A DNA stretch of 35,374 bases from JAFLCM01 sp046154665 (GCA_046154665.1 JBJXFG010000079.1:1-35374), one strand, 5' to 3'. Positions 15,746-25,477 are shown, numbered from the stretch's first letter. Translations and numbers: made by a program. Notes: generated by a model not told the origin, from the sequence alone.

Positions 15746-16609
15746 TCAAGGGCACGGGACGCCGAACCGGCCCAGGAACGTCACCAGGTCGGTGGTGTTG
15801 ATTTGCCCGTCGCTGTTGAAGTCGCCGGGGGCACCGGGCGTGACAACCTGGCCAAAGAGGCCGAGAAACGTGACGAGATCGGCGGTGTTGACCACGCCGT
15901 CGCTGTTGAGGTCGCCCACGCACACGGGGGGCGGCGTGGGCGAGGCGTCGAGACGCACGTTGTCGAAATCAACCTCGATGCCGGGTGCCTGTGCCGTGCC
16001 GGGGATGTTGAGGTTGACGAGCCGGATGCGCAGCGGCGTGCCCAGCAGCGGGTGGCCGGGGGGCGCATCAAAGGTGACGACGCTCTCGCGCCACTCGCCC
16101 TCGGGGATGCTCGACGCGAGGGTGTTGTTGTCCGAGGCGATGACGACGCCGCCGGCGAGCAGGTCGACGCGGTAGCCGGGGAAGCCGTCGAGGTTGAAGA
16201 ACTGCACGGCGTTGGGTGGCACGCTCGTGCCCGAGGCGATATTGCCCACGTCGACGCGGAGCGTGTAGCGGTTGCCGGGTTGGAGCGTGGCGGCGACGGT
16301 CTGGGCGAGGCCCGCCTCGCCGCCGCCGACGTCTCCGGCGAAGAACAACAGTGCGGCGTTGTCGCCCTCGGTCGTGCCGCTCGGGAAGAACGAGATGTTG
16401 GTGGGTCGGATCACGCCGACGGCGTCGTTCGCCTGGTCGATGATCCCGCTGGGGTCGTACACCTGCCAGCCCTGCGGAATGAGGGCGGCGAAGGTGTTGA
16501 CGGGGATGACGTTCGCTTCGAACCCGAAGTTCGTCACGGGGATCGGCACGGCGAAGGCGAGGCCCGAGGCGACAAGAACGGCGGCGGCGGCATTGATGGT
16601 GTTTTTCAT
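15746..16609 (-). CDS. Secreted protein with C-terminal two-repeat dockerin-like tail (protein D)
   Basis: The start is ATG 16607-16609 (MKNTINAAAAVLVASGLAFA), a clear signal peptide; an open frame further upstream is not conserved. Residues ~21-220 form a beta-sandwich-like domain (NFGFEANVIPVNTFAALIPQ.. GWQVYDP.. DFDNVRLD) of the sort common in planctomycete surface proteins. Residues 230-287 are two EF-hand-like repeats, DLNSDGVVNTADL and DFNSDGQINTTDL, bracketed by Cys230 and the terminal PCP. It is the last and smallest-spaced member of a four-gene set with the same tail, 155 bases from protein C. No enzymatic motif is visible. The tail would bind calcium and mediate anchoring or assembly, by analogy with dockerins. 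Confidence 0.85.
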   Translation of the reverse strand: MKNTINAAAAVLVASGLAFAVPIPVTNFGFEANVIPVNTFAALIPQGWQVYDPSGIIDQANDAVGVIRPTNISFFPSGTTEGDNAALLFFAGDVGGGEAGLAQTVAATLQPGNRYTLRVDVGNIASGTSVPPNAVQFFNLDGFPGYRVDLLAGGVVIASDNNTLASSIPEGEWRESVVTFDAPPGHPLLGTPLRIRLVNLNIPGTAQAPGIEVDFDNVRLDASPTPPPVCVGDLNSDGVVNTADLVTFLGLFGQVVTPGAPGDFNSDGQINTTDLVTFLGRFGVPCP

Positions 16610-16764
16610 GGTCTCTCCCAAACGCGGCGGCGGCGCGAGGATCGCGCCACGGACCTTGAGCGTCCAATACAAATCCGCCCCACGCAAACAGAATCACCGA
16701 GCGGGCGTATTTCGGTGAGAAACCTGACGAGAGCCGAACGCGGACGGCCGATGAGCCGCGGCCC

Positions 16765-17583
16765 TTACGGGCACGGCTGGCCGAAGCGCCCAAGAAAGAA
16801 GACCAGATCCGCGGTGTTCACGGCGCCGTCGTTGTTGAAGTCGGCTCTCTCGGCGGGTGAGCCGGGCGTCACCGGCTGGCCGAACTGACCGAGGAACGCG
16901 GTGAGGTCGGCCGTGTTGACGGCACCGTCGTCATTGATGTCGCCGAGGCACGGCGGTGGCGTGCGGATCAGTTGCACGCCGTTGATGAAGCACAGCAACG
17001 TGACCGGGGTGGCGGTGATGCTGATGCTTCCCCCCGGCTCGACATCGACCTCGTGGCGCGTATGGGTCACGCCTTCGACGACTTCATTCAGCGGCACGGC
17101 GCCGCCCGCGGTCTGGGGGTTGGGGGTGATGCTGCCAGCGACGGCCACGTTGGTACGTGACTGAAACCCGACAAGGCGGATGGCGTAGGTGATGACGGTG
17201 TAGCGTCCGGGCAGCAGGCCGTTGACCGTAACGCCGATGCCCGCGCCGTCAGCCTGGTAATCGTTGAGGAGGAGGAAGTGGTCGCCGGTGAGGGTGCCTT
17301 GATTCGCGCCGGTCATCATGGCGGGGGACCGCGTCAGGGTCGCGGCGGTCGGGTTCCCGTTGAGGTCGACGAGGTTGATGCTCGGCGTCGAAAAGGGGAG
17401 TGAGTTCCACACGCCCGCCTGGCCCGCGCCGGCAAAGGTGGGCGCGGGCACGCCGCCGCCGAGGATCGTGTTTCCGGGGGTGTCCCAGTCGATGTTGATG
17501 GACTGGGCGTTGGCGCAACTCGACGCCGCGAGCAGCGTCGCGGCGGCGAGAAGACGGTTCGTCAATGTGTGGCGGTACATCAT
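16765..17583 (-). CDS. Secreted protein with dockerin-like tail (protein C)
   Basis: This 272-residue protein starts with a signal peptide (RLLAAATLLAASSCANAQ) and a globular beta domain (27-205) beginning SINIDWDTPGNT and ending CFINGVQLIRTPP. The same domain opens protein B upstream (SFNIDLDRTGTGN ... GLNGVQLVQSLP). The tail (212-272) holds DINDDGAVNTADL and DFNNDGAVNTADL, framed by Cys212 and PCP. Translation starts at ATGATG where the first ATG overlaps the stop of protein B (ATGA). The last bases of the B gene serve as leader, with AGG a few bases before. Function not recognised beyond secretion and surface association. Confidence 0.85.
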   Translation of the reverse strand: MMYRHTLTNRLLAAATLLAASSCANAQSINIDWDTPGNTILGGGVPAPTFAGAGQAGVWNSLPFSTPSINLVDLNGNPTAATLTRSPAMMTGANQGTLTGDHFLLLNDYQADGAGIGVTVNGLLPGRYTVITYAIRLVGFQSRTNVAVAGSITPNPQTAGGAVPLNEVVEGVTHTRHEVDVEPGGSISITATPVTLLCFINGVQLIRTPPPCLGDINDDGAVNTADLTAFLGQFGQPVTPGSPAERADFNNDGAVNTADLVFFLGRFGQPCP

Positions 17584-20500
17584 GGGCAGGGCCTGGCGAA
17601 GCGGTTCAGGAAGAACGTGAGGTCTCGTGTGTTGACGATGCCGTCGTCGTTGAAGTCGGCGCGTTCGGCGAGTGAGCCCGGTGTGGCGGTCTGTCCAAAG
17701 CGGCCGAGGAAGAACGTGAGATCGGCGGAGTTGACGAGACGATCGTAGTTGAGGTCCGCCGGGCAGGGCCTGTAGTTCAGCTGGATTTTCACGGTTTCCA
17801 GCCCGCCACGTGTCCCGATGATCTCGCTGGTGGACGGGTCACGCAGCGCCACGGTGTCGGGGTTGACGGCAATCAGGTCGGTGGTGCCGTCGCCGTTGAC
17901 ATCGTCAGCGAGCACGAGCGTCGGCGGGTCGGGCGGCGTGATGTCGGGGCTGCCGGTGAGCAGAAGTTCGCCGTTGGGCCCGAGTTCGGTCTGCAGCACG
18001 GCGATCTGTGATGTGCCGGCGTCCTGCGTGACCGCGACGATGTCGAGCCGATCCGCAGGGTCGTTGTCGATATCGATGAGGGCGACTGAGGTGGGCGCGG
18101 GACCGATCGGGCCAGAACTGGCGGCGTACTGGCCGTCGGGCCCGCGGATCAGCACGCTGATGCTGCCGGAGCCTGTGTTGGCGACGACGAGTTCGTCGTC
18201 CTTGCCGTTGTCGATGTTGCCGGGCTGGATGCTGGAGGGTTCGTCGGCACAGAGGAAGGAACGGACGGGCTGCAAGCCCGCCCAAGCGCGTTCGCTGGAC
18301 TCGCGGCGGAGAACCACGCCGTCGTTGTAGAGCACGCTGCAGTTGTCGGACCCGCGGTTGGCGGTGCCGATGTCGTTGTCGCCGTCGTGGTCGATATCCG
18401 CGATGAAGACGGCGACGGGGTTGGTGCCGACGGGGATGGGCGGCGTGACAAGCGCCACGAACGAGGGCACGCCGCCGACCGGGCTGGTGTTGCGCAGGAG
18501 GGAGAGGGTGTTGTCGGCGGCGTTGGCCACGGCAAGGTCGGGCTTCCCGTCGCCGTCGAGGTCCCCGGCGGCGATCGCCGAGGGCTCGGCACCGATCTGG
18601 GTCGTGATGATCGTGGCGGGCGTGATGAGCGAGCCCGCACCGTTGTTACGAAAGACCGACACGGTGCCAGTTGCACCGCCGATGCCGTTGCGGTTGGCGA
18701 CGGCGATGTCGTTAAAACCGTCGGCGTTGAAATCGGCGATGCAGACGGCCGATGGGTTGCGCTGCGTGGCCGCGGTGAGAACGACGGCGGCATAGCCGTT
18801 CCAGGTCGTGCTGGTCGTCTCTTGGTTGAAGAGCACTCTCAGCGTGCCGTCGGCGGTGGTGGGACTGACCGTGTCAGGGACGACGACGGCGAGGTCGCGG
18901 ACCGGAAGTGCGTCGTTGCGAATCTTGCCAACGGCGGCGGCGGCGGGGTTGCCGGAGACCACGAACCCGCGCGGCGGGTTGAGGCTCTGCACGTTGTCGC
19001 GATCATCAACCTGGGCGATGAGCACGGAAGAACGGGCGGCGTCCTGGTAGATCAGGCGGGTCAGCTTGGTGGCGTCGCCGGGAACAAAGGCGGCGCGGAA
19101 CGTGTCGGAGCGCGAGCCCATGCTCAGCAGAGTCCACTCGGTGCCCACCGGAGGAATCGGCGATTCCGGAAAACCGCGGTCGATCTGGAGCGTGCCGGCG
19201 AGCGTGACGGTGCCCGACACGTCGAGGCTCCCCACGCCGTCCGGGTCGCCCAAGGAGAAGCCCAAGGACGGCTCCGTGGCCCACGGCATCCACGCCGTGC
19301 CAAAGGTGAGGTCCCCGTCGATGAAGAGCCCCGCCCCAGGGCGGAGTTCCCCGAGGCACCGCACGTTGCCGAGGATGGCGCCGTCACCGCCGAGGCTGCA
19401 TCGGTTGTTGACCAGGACGCCTCCGGGAGCGCGAACCGTCGGGCCTTGCCACAGAGAGAGCTCGCCCGCCCCGTCGACCGAGATCGTCTGGCAGTTCAGC
19501 GCATCGCCCGCGCCGACGAAGAACACCGATGGACCGACGCCGACGACGCCGACGGTGCTGTCTCCGATGCGAACATGCCTCCCCGGTGCGAGCAGCACGC
19601 CCGAGCCGTTGACATACACCGAGTCGCTGCCGCCGATGAAGTGAACGGCGGGCCCAGCCGTCGGGCCGAGCGTGAGGTTCGCGTCAAGCCGGATATCCCA
19701 GTGGTCGCTGTTCCCGTCGAACATGAGACGACCAGCGGTCGCTGGCGAAGAAACCACGACCGAGTCGGAGTCCGAGCCGATGAATCGCAGCAGCGCGGTG
19801 GTGTTGGTGCTCGGAACGCCGGTGGGGAACCAACTGTTGACATTCGTCCAGACTCCGCCGGGGACCGCGGCCCACTCCTGCAACGAACCAGCGCGTTCAT
19901 AGGCTCCCTGGTCGATGGAGGGACCCGGCCCGCTGAAGTCCGGCGATCCCGCCACATTCTGGAAGCGCAGGTTCCCCGCGAGGTCGAACGGGATGAACTC
20001 GGCGGTGTTGCCGTCGGCGTCGAGGTCGGCCGTATCCGGTGGGGCGTCCGCGTTCGAACCTTGATCGACGAGCGCCGATGCGGGTGAGAGGGAGAACAGT
20101 TCGTCTCCGGTGCCCGGAACCAGGTCGGGGCCGATCGGGTCGTCGAAACGGATGCCGTAAAGACCATCGTCCCCGAACGGCCCGCCCGAGTTGTGTGATG
20201 AGCGGATGATCTGAAGCGTGGGCACCGGGTTGCCAAAGGTGACGATGTCGGTGGGCTGGTTGGGAACGTTCATGGCCCACTGGCGTGTGATGACCGAGTT
20301 GGCGATCGTGACCGCTCCCGACGCGGAGTTGAACACCACGCCGGGGGCCGACGCCGGGGTCGGGCCGAAGTTCTGCGTGACGGTGCAGTTGCGGACGCTC
20401 GAGCCAGAGACGTTGCCGCGGAACTCGATCCCCGGCGCGTTCGAGGCTGAGTTGAACGCGACGAGACAGTTCGCGAGGTGGCATGTGCCGCCGAAGACAT

Positions 20501-21848
20501 GCACGGTGCCGTCGAACCCGTTCGAGTTGCTGAGGATGCGGCAGTTGACGAGATGGGTGGTGATGCCCGCGGCGCCGTTCATGCGGAGCGCGGCGCCGCC
20601 GTCGGTCGCGCGGTTGCGCTCGATCAGGCATCTGCTGACGATCAGCTGCCTGGGAGGCGACGTCGAAGCCGGGAGGAAATAGACGGCGGCGCCGTCGTCC
20701 TTGGCGTGGTTGTCGGTCAGTGTGCAGTTGTCGACGCGGAACTGGATCGCGTCGGTGACGTTGATGCCGCCCCCGCGCTGGTCCGTGGCCGCGGCCCCGT
20801 CGGCGTACCCGCCTCGGATGACGAAGCCATCAACCCGGCCCCCAGACTGCGCCGCGCCCGCGGACACCACATGGAACACGTTATCGGCTCGGTTGCCGAA
20901 GTTTGCGGTGTCATCTGAGTTGAGGTCGCCGCAAAGAACCGTCGGATTGGCGGCGATGTTGCGCTGGGTCAACGTCGTCTCAGTCCCGGCGAATCCGCCG
21001 TAGAGCCGCTTCGTGGGCGCAAACGTCGCCGAACGAGCACCCCCTGGCGGAGCGGGCTTGTAGGTTCCGTCGGCGACCCACACCTCGGTCACGGTATTGA
21101 GCGAGGCCGCGAGCGCCAGTGCCGGCTGCAGGTCGTCGAGCGCCGTGCCCCACGTGAGCCCGTCGCCGCCAGCGGGCTTCGACGCATCCACATAGAGCCG
21201 CATGGGCAGCGATTGCACCAACTGGACGCCGTTGAGCCCGCCCGTGCCCGACGGCGGGCTGTTGTCGAGCGTGATGGTGATCGAGCCGGTCGAGGCGAGA
21301 ACGACCACGTGCTCGGCGTGGGTGACGCCACGAGTGAACGTGTCGGCGGGCGAGATGGCCCCGCCGACGAGTTGCGGGCTTGGGCTCGGGCTGTTCGCCA
21401 CGCTCACCGCGGAGCGGTTGCCGCTGCCGTTCACGCGGTTGGCGTAGGTGATGACACGGTAGTGCCCCGCGGCGAGATTGCCGATGGTCACCGTCAGCGG
21501 CACGGTGTCGAGGCGCTGGTAGTCGTCCATCAGCAGGCCGACGTCACCGGTGGTGCTCGCGTTGTCGAAGCTCGACATCGTGTTGGCGGTGGAGCGGCTG
21601 AAGGTGACGCCCGTGGCCACGCCGTCGACGCGGTTGAGCGCGACGGGCGTGCTGGTGCCGCTGAGGATGGAGTTCCACACACCGGCGATGCCGACGCCAG
21701 CGAAAGCGCTCACGGGCGCGCCAGCGCCGTTGCCGGTGCCGGTTCGGTCGAGGTCGATGTTGAACGACTGGGCATGGGCGAGCCCCGCGAGCGTATGGGC
21801 GGTGAGCATGGCAAGCAGCGCGTGGCACCTGGACGAGGGGTGCATCAT
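17580..21848 (-). CDS. Giant secreted protein: beta-helix, FG-GAP repeats and dockerin-like tail (protein B)
   Basis: The 1422-residue protein has a signal peptide (to ~AHAQ27) and an N-terminal domain homologous to protein C (27-213). Then comes a right-handed parallel beta-helix of the adhesin/'choice-of-anchor Q' type starting LYVDASKPAGGDGLTWGTAL (~217) with many C-N-V/T turn repeats. A middle region (WTLLSMGSRSDTF..) leads to FG-GAP/VCBS-like Ca-binding repeats (GDLDGDGKPDLAVANA, DIDHDGDNDIGTANR). The tail (1362-1422) reads DLNYDRLVNSADL and DFNDDGIVNTRDL, in which one Gly is replaced by Arg. I chose the ATG at 21846-21848, which overlaps the protein A stop; ATGs at 21845 and 21854 are alternatives. 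GGAAGG, encoded by the end of gene A, is 8 bases upstream. Confidence 0.85.
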   Translation of the reverse strand: MMHPSSRCHALLAMLTAHTLAGLAHAQSFNIDLDRTGTGNGAGAPVSAFAGVGIAGVWNSILSGTSTPVALNRVDGVATGVTFSRSTANTMSSFDNASTTGDVGLLMDDYQRLDTVPLTVTIGNLAAGHYRVITYANRVNGSGNRSAVSVANSPSPSPQLVGGAISPADTFTRGVTHAEHVVVLASTGSITITLDNSPPSGTGGLNGVQLVQSLPMRLYVDASKPAGGDGLTWGTALDDLQPALALAASLNTVTEVWVADGTYKPAPPGGARSATFAPTKRLYGGFAGTETTLTQRNIAANPTVLCGDLNSDDTANFGNRADNVFHVVSAGAAQSGGRVDGFVIRGGYADGAAATDQRGGGINVTDAIQFRVDNCTLTDNHAKDDGAAVYFLPASTSPPRQLIVSRCLIERNRATDGGAALRMNGAAGITTHLVNCRILSNSNGFDGTVHVFGGTCHLANCLVAFNSASNAPGIEFRGNVSGSSVRNCTVTQNFGPTPASAPGVVFNSASGAVTIANSVITRQWAMNVPNQPTDIVTFGNPVPTLQIIRSSHNSGGPFGDDGLYGIRFDDPIGPDLVPGTGDELFSLSPASALVDQGSNADAPPDTADLDADGNTAEFIPFDLAGNLRFQNVAGSPDFSGPGPSIDQGAYERAGSLQEWAAVPGGVWTNVNSWFPTGVPSTNTTALLRFIGSDSDSVVVSSPATAGRLMFDGNSDHWDIRLDANLTLGPTAGPAVHFIGGSDSVYVNGSGVLLAPGRHVRIGDSTVGVVGVGPSVFFVGAGDALNCQTISVDGAGELSLWQGPTVRAPGGVLVNNRCSLGGDGAILGNVRCLGELRPGAGLFIDGDLTFGTAWMPWATEPSLGFSLGDPDGVGSLDVSGTVTLAGTLQIDRGFPESPIPPVGTEWTLLSMGSRSDTFRAAFVPGDATKLTRLIYQDAARSSVLIAQVDDRDNVQSLNPPRGFVVSGNPAAAAVGKIRNDALPVRDLAVVVPDTVSPTTADGTLRVLFNQETTSTTWNGYAAVVLTAATQRNPSAVCIADFNADGFNDIAVANRNGIGGATGTVSVFRNNGAGSLITPATIITTQIGAEPSAIAAGDLDGDGKPDLAVANAADNTLSLLRNTSPVGGVPSFVALVTPPIPVGTNPVAVFIADIDHDGDNDIGTANRGSDNCSVLYNDGVVLRRESSERAWAGLQPVRSFLCADEPSSIQPGNIDNGKDDELVVANTGSGSISVLIRGPDGQYAASSGPIGPAPTSVALIDIDNDPADRLDIVAVTQDAGTSQIAVLQTELGPNGELLLTGSPDITPPDPPTLVLADDVNGDGTTDLIAVNPDTVALRDPSTSEIIGTRGGLETVKIQLNYRPCPADLNYDRLVNSADLTFFLGRFGQTATPGSLAERADFNDDGIVNTRDLTFFLNRFARPCP

Positions 21849-24800
21849 GGGCATGGCCTTCCGAACCTTCCGAGGAATGTGACGAGATCGGCGGTGTTGA
21901 CGACGCCGTCGCTGTTGAAGTCGGCGCGGAACGCGGGGGTGCCGGGGGTAGCGGTCTGGCCGAAGCGCCCGAGGAAGAACGTGAGGTCCGACGTGGTGAC
22001 CGCCGCGTCGTTGTTGAAATCGCCGCGGCACGGCGGGCGGGTGAGCACGGCGGCGATGTTGTTGGCCGGCGGCCCGAGAGAGGCCTTCACCTCGGCACCG
22101 CCGCCGCCGCGGTTGGACACGCCGTCCGGCCCCACCGTGACAATGTCGTCCGAGCCGTCGCCGTCGAGGTCGGCGGTGAGGACGATGCTCGGTTCGGTCG
22201 GGGTCGCGATGTCGGGAGCCTGCGTGAACTGCACGTTCCCGCCAGCATCGACCTCGGCCACCAGCACGCGGAGCGTTCGCAGCGACGACCCCGGCGGCGA
22301 GGCCACGGCGACGATGTCGTCGAGCCCGTCGTTGTTGATGTCGATGAGGGTGAGCGAGCGGGGCGCGTCGCCGATGGGGCCGGTGATGGAGGTGTAGCCG
22401 TCAATCTCGGGGCCGCTTGGTCCGGGGCGGATGATCGTGACGGAGTTGGCGTTCGGGCCGGTGTTTGAAGAGACGAGCGTGTCGTCCTTGCCGTTGTCGA
22501 TGTTGCCGGGCTGGATGCTCGAGGGCTCGTCGTCGGCGATGATAAACAGGGCGGTTCGGAAGCTCAGCCAGGCGCGGAGGTCGGTGCCCTTGTTGAAGAA
22601 CACGGCGACGCGGTCGTCGCCCGTATCAGCGACGGCGAGGTCGGGGCCGTTGAGGTTGTCGAGGTCGGCGGTGATCAGCGCCGTGGGGTTCGAGCCCAGC
22701 GAGATCGGCGGCTCGGGCACGAACACGCCGAAAGTATTGAGCAGGACCACGACCGCGCCCTGCGGCGACGGCGCGTCGATGCCGGAGACCGCGAGATCGA
22801 TGTCGCCGTCAGCGTCGAAGTCGGCGGCGGCGAGGCCCTCGGGGGCGTCGAGCGTCGGGATGTCGATGAATCCCGGGAAGTCGTCGGCACCGTTGTTGAT
22901 GAACACGCGGACGCTGTCGCTGCCCCGGTTGGCAACCGCGATGTCGTTGAGCGTGTCGCCGTCCAAGTCGGCGATCACCACGGCGCTGGGGTCGATGTCG
23001 GTGGCCTTGGTGATGGTGACGGCGGCGTAGCCGTTCCAACTGGTCGCCGTGTTGCCGAGGTTGAGCAGGACGTGCAGCGTGCCGGGGGCGGTGGTCGGGT
23101 TCACCGAATTGGGGACGACGACGGCGAGGTCAGGGTTCAGGTATGCGGCGGCATGCACCTTGCCCACCGCCGCGGCCCGCGGCGCGCCGGGCACGGGGAA
23201 CCCCAGCGGCGGATCGAGCGTGACGACGTTGTCGCGCGATTCAACCTGCGCGACGACGTTGGCGGAGCGGGACGTCGAGGTGTAGACAAGCCGCGTGAGC
23301 CGATCGGCCCATCCAGGCAGGAACGCCGTATCAAAGAGCCCGCTGCGCGACGCGCCGGTGAGTAGCGTCCACGACTGACCGAGCGCGGGACCGTCGGGCG
23401 GAGCCCCGTCGATGGTGAGATCGAGAGTGCCCTGGAGAAACAGCGGGCCGTCACACATGAGCGAGGCGTTGCTGCCGTTGACGTCGGCCCAGAGGGTGAC
23501 GACTGGCGAGGGGTCCTCGGGTCCGCCGGTGACAAGCTGGGAGAAGCCGCCCGAGGTGATGTTGATTCGGTTGGCGATGCCCACGGTGCGTTCGAGCGTG
23601 AGGCCGCCTTCGTTGGTGAGCTGGCCCAGCAGATCGAGGTCGTGACGAAATCCCAAGAGGCAACCGGCGCGAATGCGCACACCCGAGGAAGCGATCATCG
23701 AGACCGGGCGCTCGTACCTGAACGCCGCGCGCCGGAAATCCAGGGAGCGACATGCGATCAGCGCGGTACCTAAAGGCAGGTCGTTGGCCATGCGGAGTGC
23801 CCCCTCGTTGCCCGCGGTATCCCCCACCCAGATATCGCCGGGGGTCGACAGGGCGACGCGGTCGAGGGTCAGGTTGGTGGTGATGACCGCGGCGGGCAGC
23901 GCGGACTCGAACAGAAACACGGTGGCGACACCGGTGGGCTGCTGGTTGACCAGCGTGGACGCGCCGGGCGTGAGCAGCCGAATGAAGCCGTCACCCGCCG
24001 GATCGATCTGGGTGATCGAAGCACTGGTCAGCAGCAAGCCGGTGTTGCTCTGGAGTTCCGCCGCGCCGGCGTCGAGCGTGCCGCCCGTCGGGCCGAGCAC
24101 TTCGGGGTCGTCGAAAACACGTGGTTGCCCGTTGATGTCGATCGGGAGCGGTTCGGACGTATCGCCGTCGTCGTCCAGATCGGCCTCATCGGCGGGGAGC
24201 GAGACGAACTGAGCGCGATCAATACAAGGCGTGCCGCGGGGTACCAGGCGGGGCTCGTCGTCCATCGTGCCGAGGATCCCGTCTTCGCCTGTGAGCGCCT
24301 CGAAGCCCGGCGAAGGCACCGGCGCGCCTTGCGGGTTCACCGGGGCTGAGACGCTGATGCTGGAACTGACCGTGGCGAGGCAGCGCTCGACGAGATGCTG
24401 AACGACGCCGCCGGTGCCGGTGCTGGCGCGGGCGATATCAAAGACGCCGATCCCAGCGGCGGCGGAGCCGAAGAGCGTGTTCTCGGTGATGATCGAGTTG
24501 CGGACACGGACCTGGCTCGGGGCCAAGAGGGCTTGGGTATGAACGCCGACACCGGTGGGGCCCCCGAGGGGAATCAACCGCTGGTTTCGCACGATCGTGC
24601 AGTTGATGATGTCCACCGTGACGCCGGGGCCTGCAAACTGTTGGGCAACATGTACGCCGGCACCACCCAGCGCCGCGATGTTGCCGGTGAACACGCAGTT
24701 GGCCAGAAGCACGCCGTGCGTGATCGCCGCGACCGCTCCACCCGCCACGCTGTAGTTTTGGTGGAACCGGCAGTTGTAGACGCGGACGGGCTGGAAGCCG

Positions 24801-25477
24801 AAGCCCGGAGTAACCTGCGCGATCGCGGCCCCCGCGGTGCTGGTGGCCGAGCGGACGAATGTCGACTTCGAGACGATGTTGTTCCCGAGGGAAAACAACG
24901 CTCCGCCGAAGTTGTCGCGGAACAGGCACGAGCGGATGGTCGAATCCGAGGCAACGCACGCCGCACCAAGGGCGCTGGTGTTGACGCCCGTCACCGTCAC
25001 GCCGTCGAGCGTGGCAAAGTTCAACGAGAGTATCTGCGGCACGTTGTCGGCGAACTGCGGCGGCGGGACCAACCCGATGATTCCACCAGAGATCTGGTTG
25101 ATATCGATGGGCACGTCGTCCCCGAGCTGGTCGCCGGTGAGCACGGTCTCGCTGGCGGCGAGGTTGCGTTCGAACAACGAAGTCTCGAAGCCAGCAAACC
25201 CGCCAAATAGACGAACATCGCTCAGCGACCACACAGTTAGCGGGGCGCGATAGACGCCCGCGACGACCCAGATGTCATCGGACCCGCCATTGGCGTCAGC
25301 GGCGGCGATGGCGGCGTCGATCGTGTCGAACGCCGTCGACCAACTGAGGCCGTCGCCTCCCGGCAGCGCCGAAGCGTTGACGTGGAACGTGGCGGCACCG
25401 GCGGCGCCGACCGTGAACGCCGCGACAATGCCGGCGGCACTTTGAGCGAGTCGAAGGTTGTTGTGTGGTGTCTGCAT
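21845..25477 (-). CDS. Giant secreted protein: beta-helix, FG-GAP repeats and dockerin-like tail (protein A)
   Basis: The first gene of the set encodes 1210 residues from ATG 25475-25477 (MQTPHNNLRLAQSAAGIVAA, signal peptide), with GGGAGA about 6 bases upstream. FHVNASALPGGDGLSWSTAF begins a beta-helix region that extends to about residue 500. The later part is paralogous to protein B along its length: WTLLTGASRSGLFDTAF, NGYAAVTITKATDIDPSAV, IADLDGDTLNDIAVANRGSD, SSIQPGNIDNGKDD. The tail (1150-1210) has DFNNDAAVTTSDL, whose loop has lost two usual ligands, and DFNSDGVVNTADL, framed by Cys1150 and PCP. The protein is probably a surface adhesin or scaffold. No catalytic domain is recognisable. 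Confidence 0.85.
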   Translation of the reverse strand: MQTPHNNLRLAQSAAGIVAAFTVGAAGAATFHVNASALPGGDGLSWSTAFDTIDAAIAAADANGGSDDIWVVAGVYRAPLTVWSLSDVRLFGGFAGFETSLFERNLAASETVLTGDQLGDDVPIDINQISGGIIGLVPPPQFADNVPQILSLNFATLDGVTVTGVNTSALGAACVASDSTIRSCLFRDNFGGALFSLGNNIVSKSTFVRSATSTAGAAIAQVTPGFGFQPVRVYNCRFHQNYSVAGGAVAAITHGVLLANCVFTGNIAALGGAGVHVAQQFAGPGVTVDIINCTIVRNQRLIPLGGPTGVGVHTQALLAPSQVRVRNSIITENTLFGSAAAGIGVFDIARASTGTGGVVQHLVERCLATVSSSISVSAPVNPQGAPVPSPGFEALTGEDGILGTMDDEPRLVPRGTPCIDRAQFVSLPADEADLDDDGDTSEPLPIDINGQPRVFDDPEVLGPTGGTLDAGAAELQSNTGLLLTSASITQIDPAGDGFIRLLTPGASTLVNQQPTGVATVFLFESALPAAVITTNLTLDRVALSTPGDIWVGDTAGNEGALRMANDLPLGTALIACRSLDFRRAAFRYERPVSMIASSGVRIRAGCLLGFRHDLDLLGQLTNEGGLTLERTVGIANRINITSGGFSQLVTGGPEDPSPVVTLWADVNGSNASLMCDGPLFLQGTLDLTIDGAPPDGPALGQSWTLLTGASRSGLFDTAFLPGWADRLTRLVYTSTSRSANVVAQVESRDNVVTLDPPLGFPVPGAPRAAAVGKVHAAAYLNPDLAVVVPNSVNPTTAPGTLHVLLNLGNTATSWNGYAAVTITKATDIDPSAVVIADLDGDTLNDIAVANRGSDSVRVFINNGADDFPGFIDIPTLDAPEGLAAADFDADGDIDLAVSGIDAPSPQGAVVVLLNTFGVFVPEPPISLGSNPTALITADLDNLNGPDLAVADTGDDRVAVFFNKGTDLRAWLSFRTALFIIADDEPSSIQPGNIDNGKDDTLVSSNTGPNANSVTIIRPGPSGPEIDGYTSITGPIGDAPRSLTLIDINNDGLDDIVAVASPPGSSLRTLRVLVAEVDAGGNVQFTQAPDIATPTEPSIVLTADLDGDGSDDIVTVGPDGVSNRGGGGAEVKASLGPPANNIAAVLTRPPCRGDFNNDAAVTTSDLTFFLGRFGQTATPGTPAFRADFNSDGVVNTADLVTFLGRFGRPCP

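Noticed and set aside
18387..20087. 566-residue open frame on the plus strand
   Set aside because: Antisense to protein B; Asp/Gly/Val-rich composition is a mirror of that gene.
21849..22031. N-terminal extension of protein B
   Set aside because: It reads an Arg/His/Pro-rich frame across the tail of protein A; the signal peptide at MMHPSS is the clear start.
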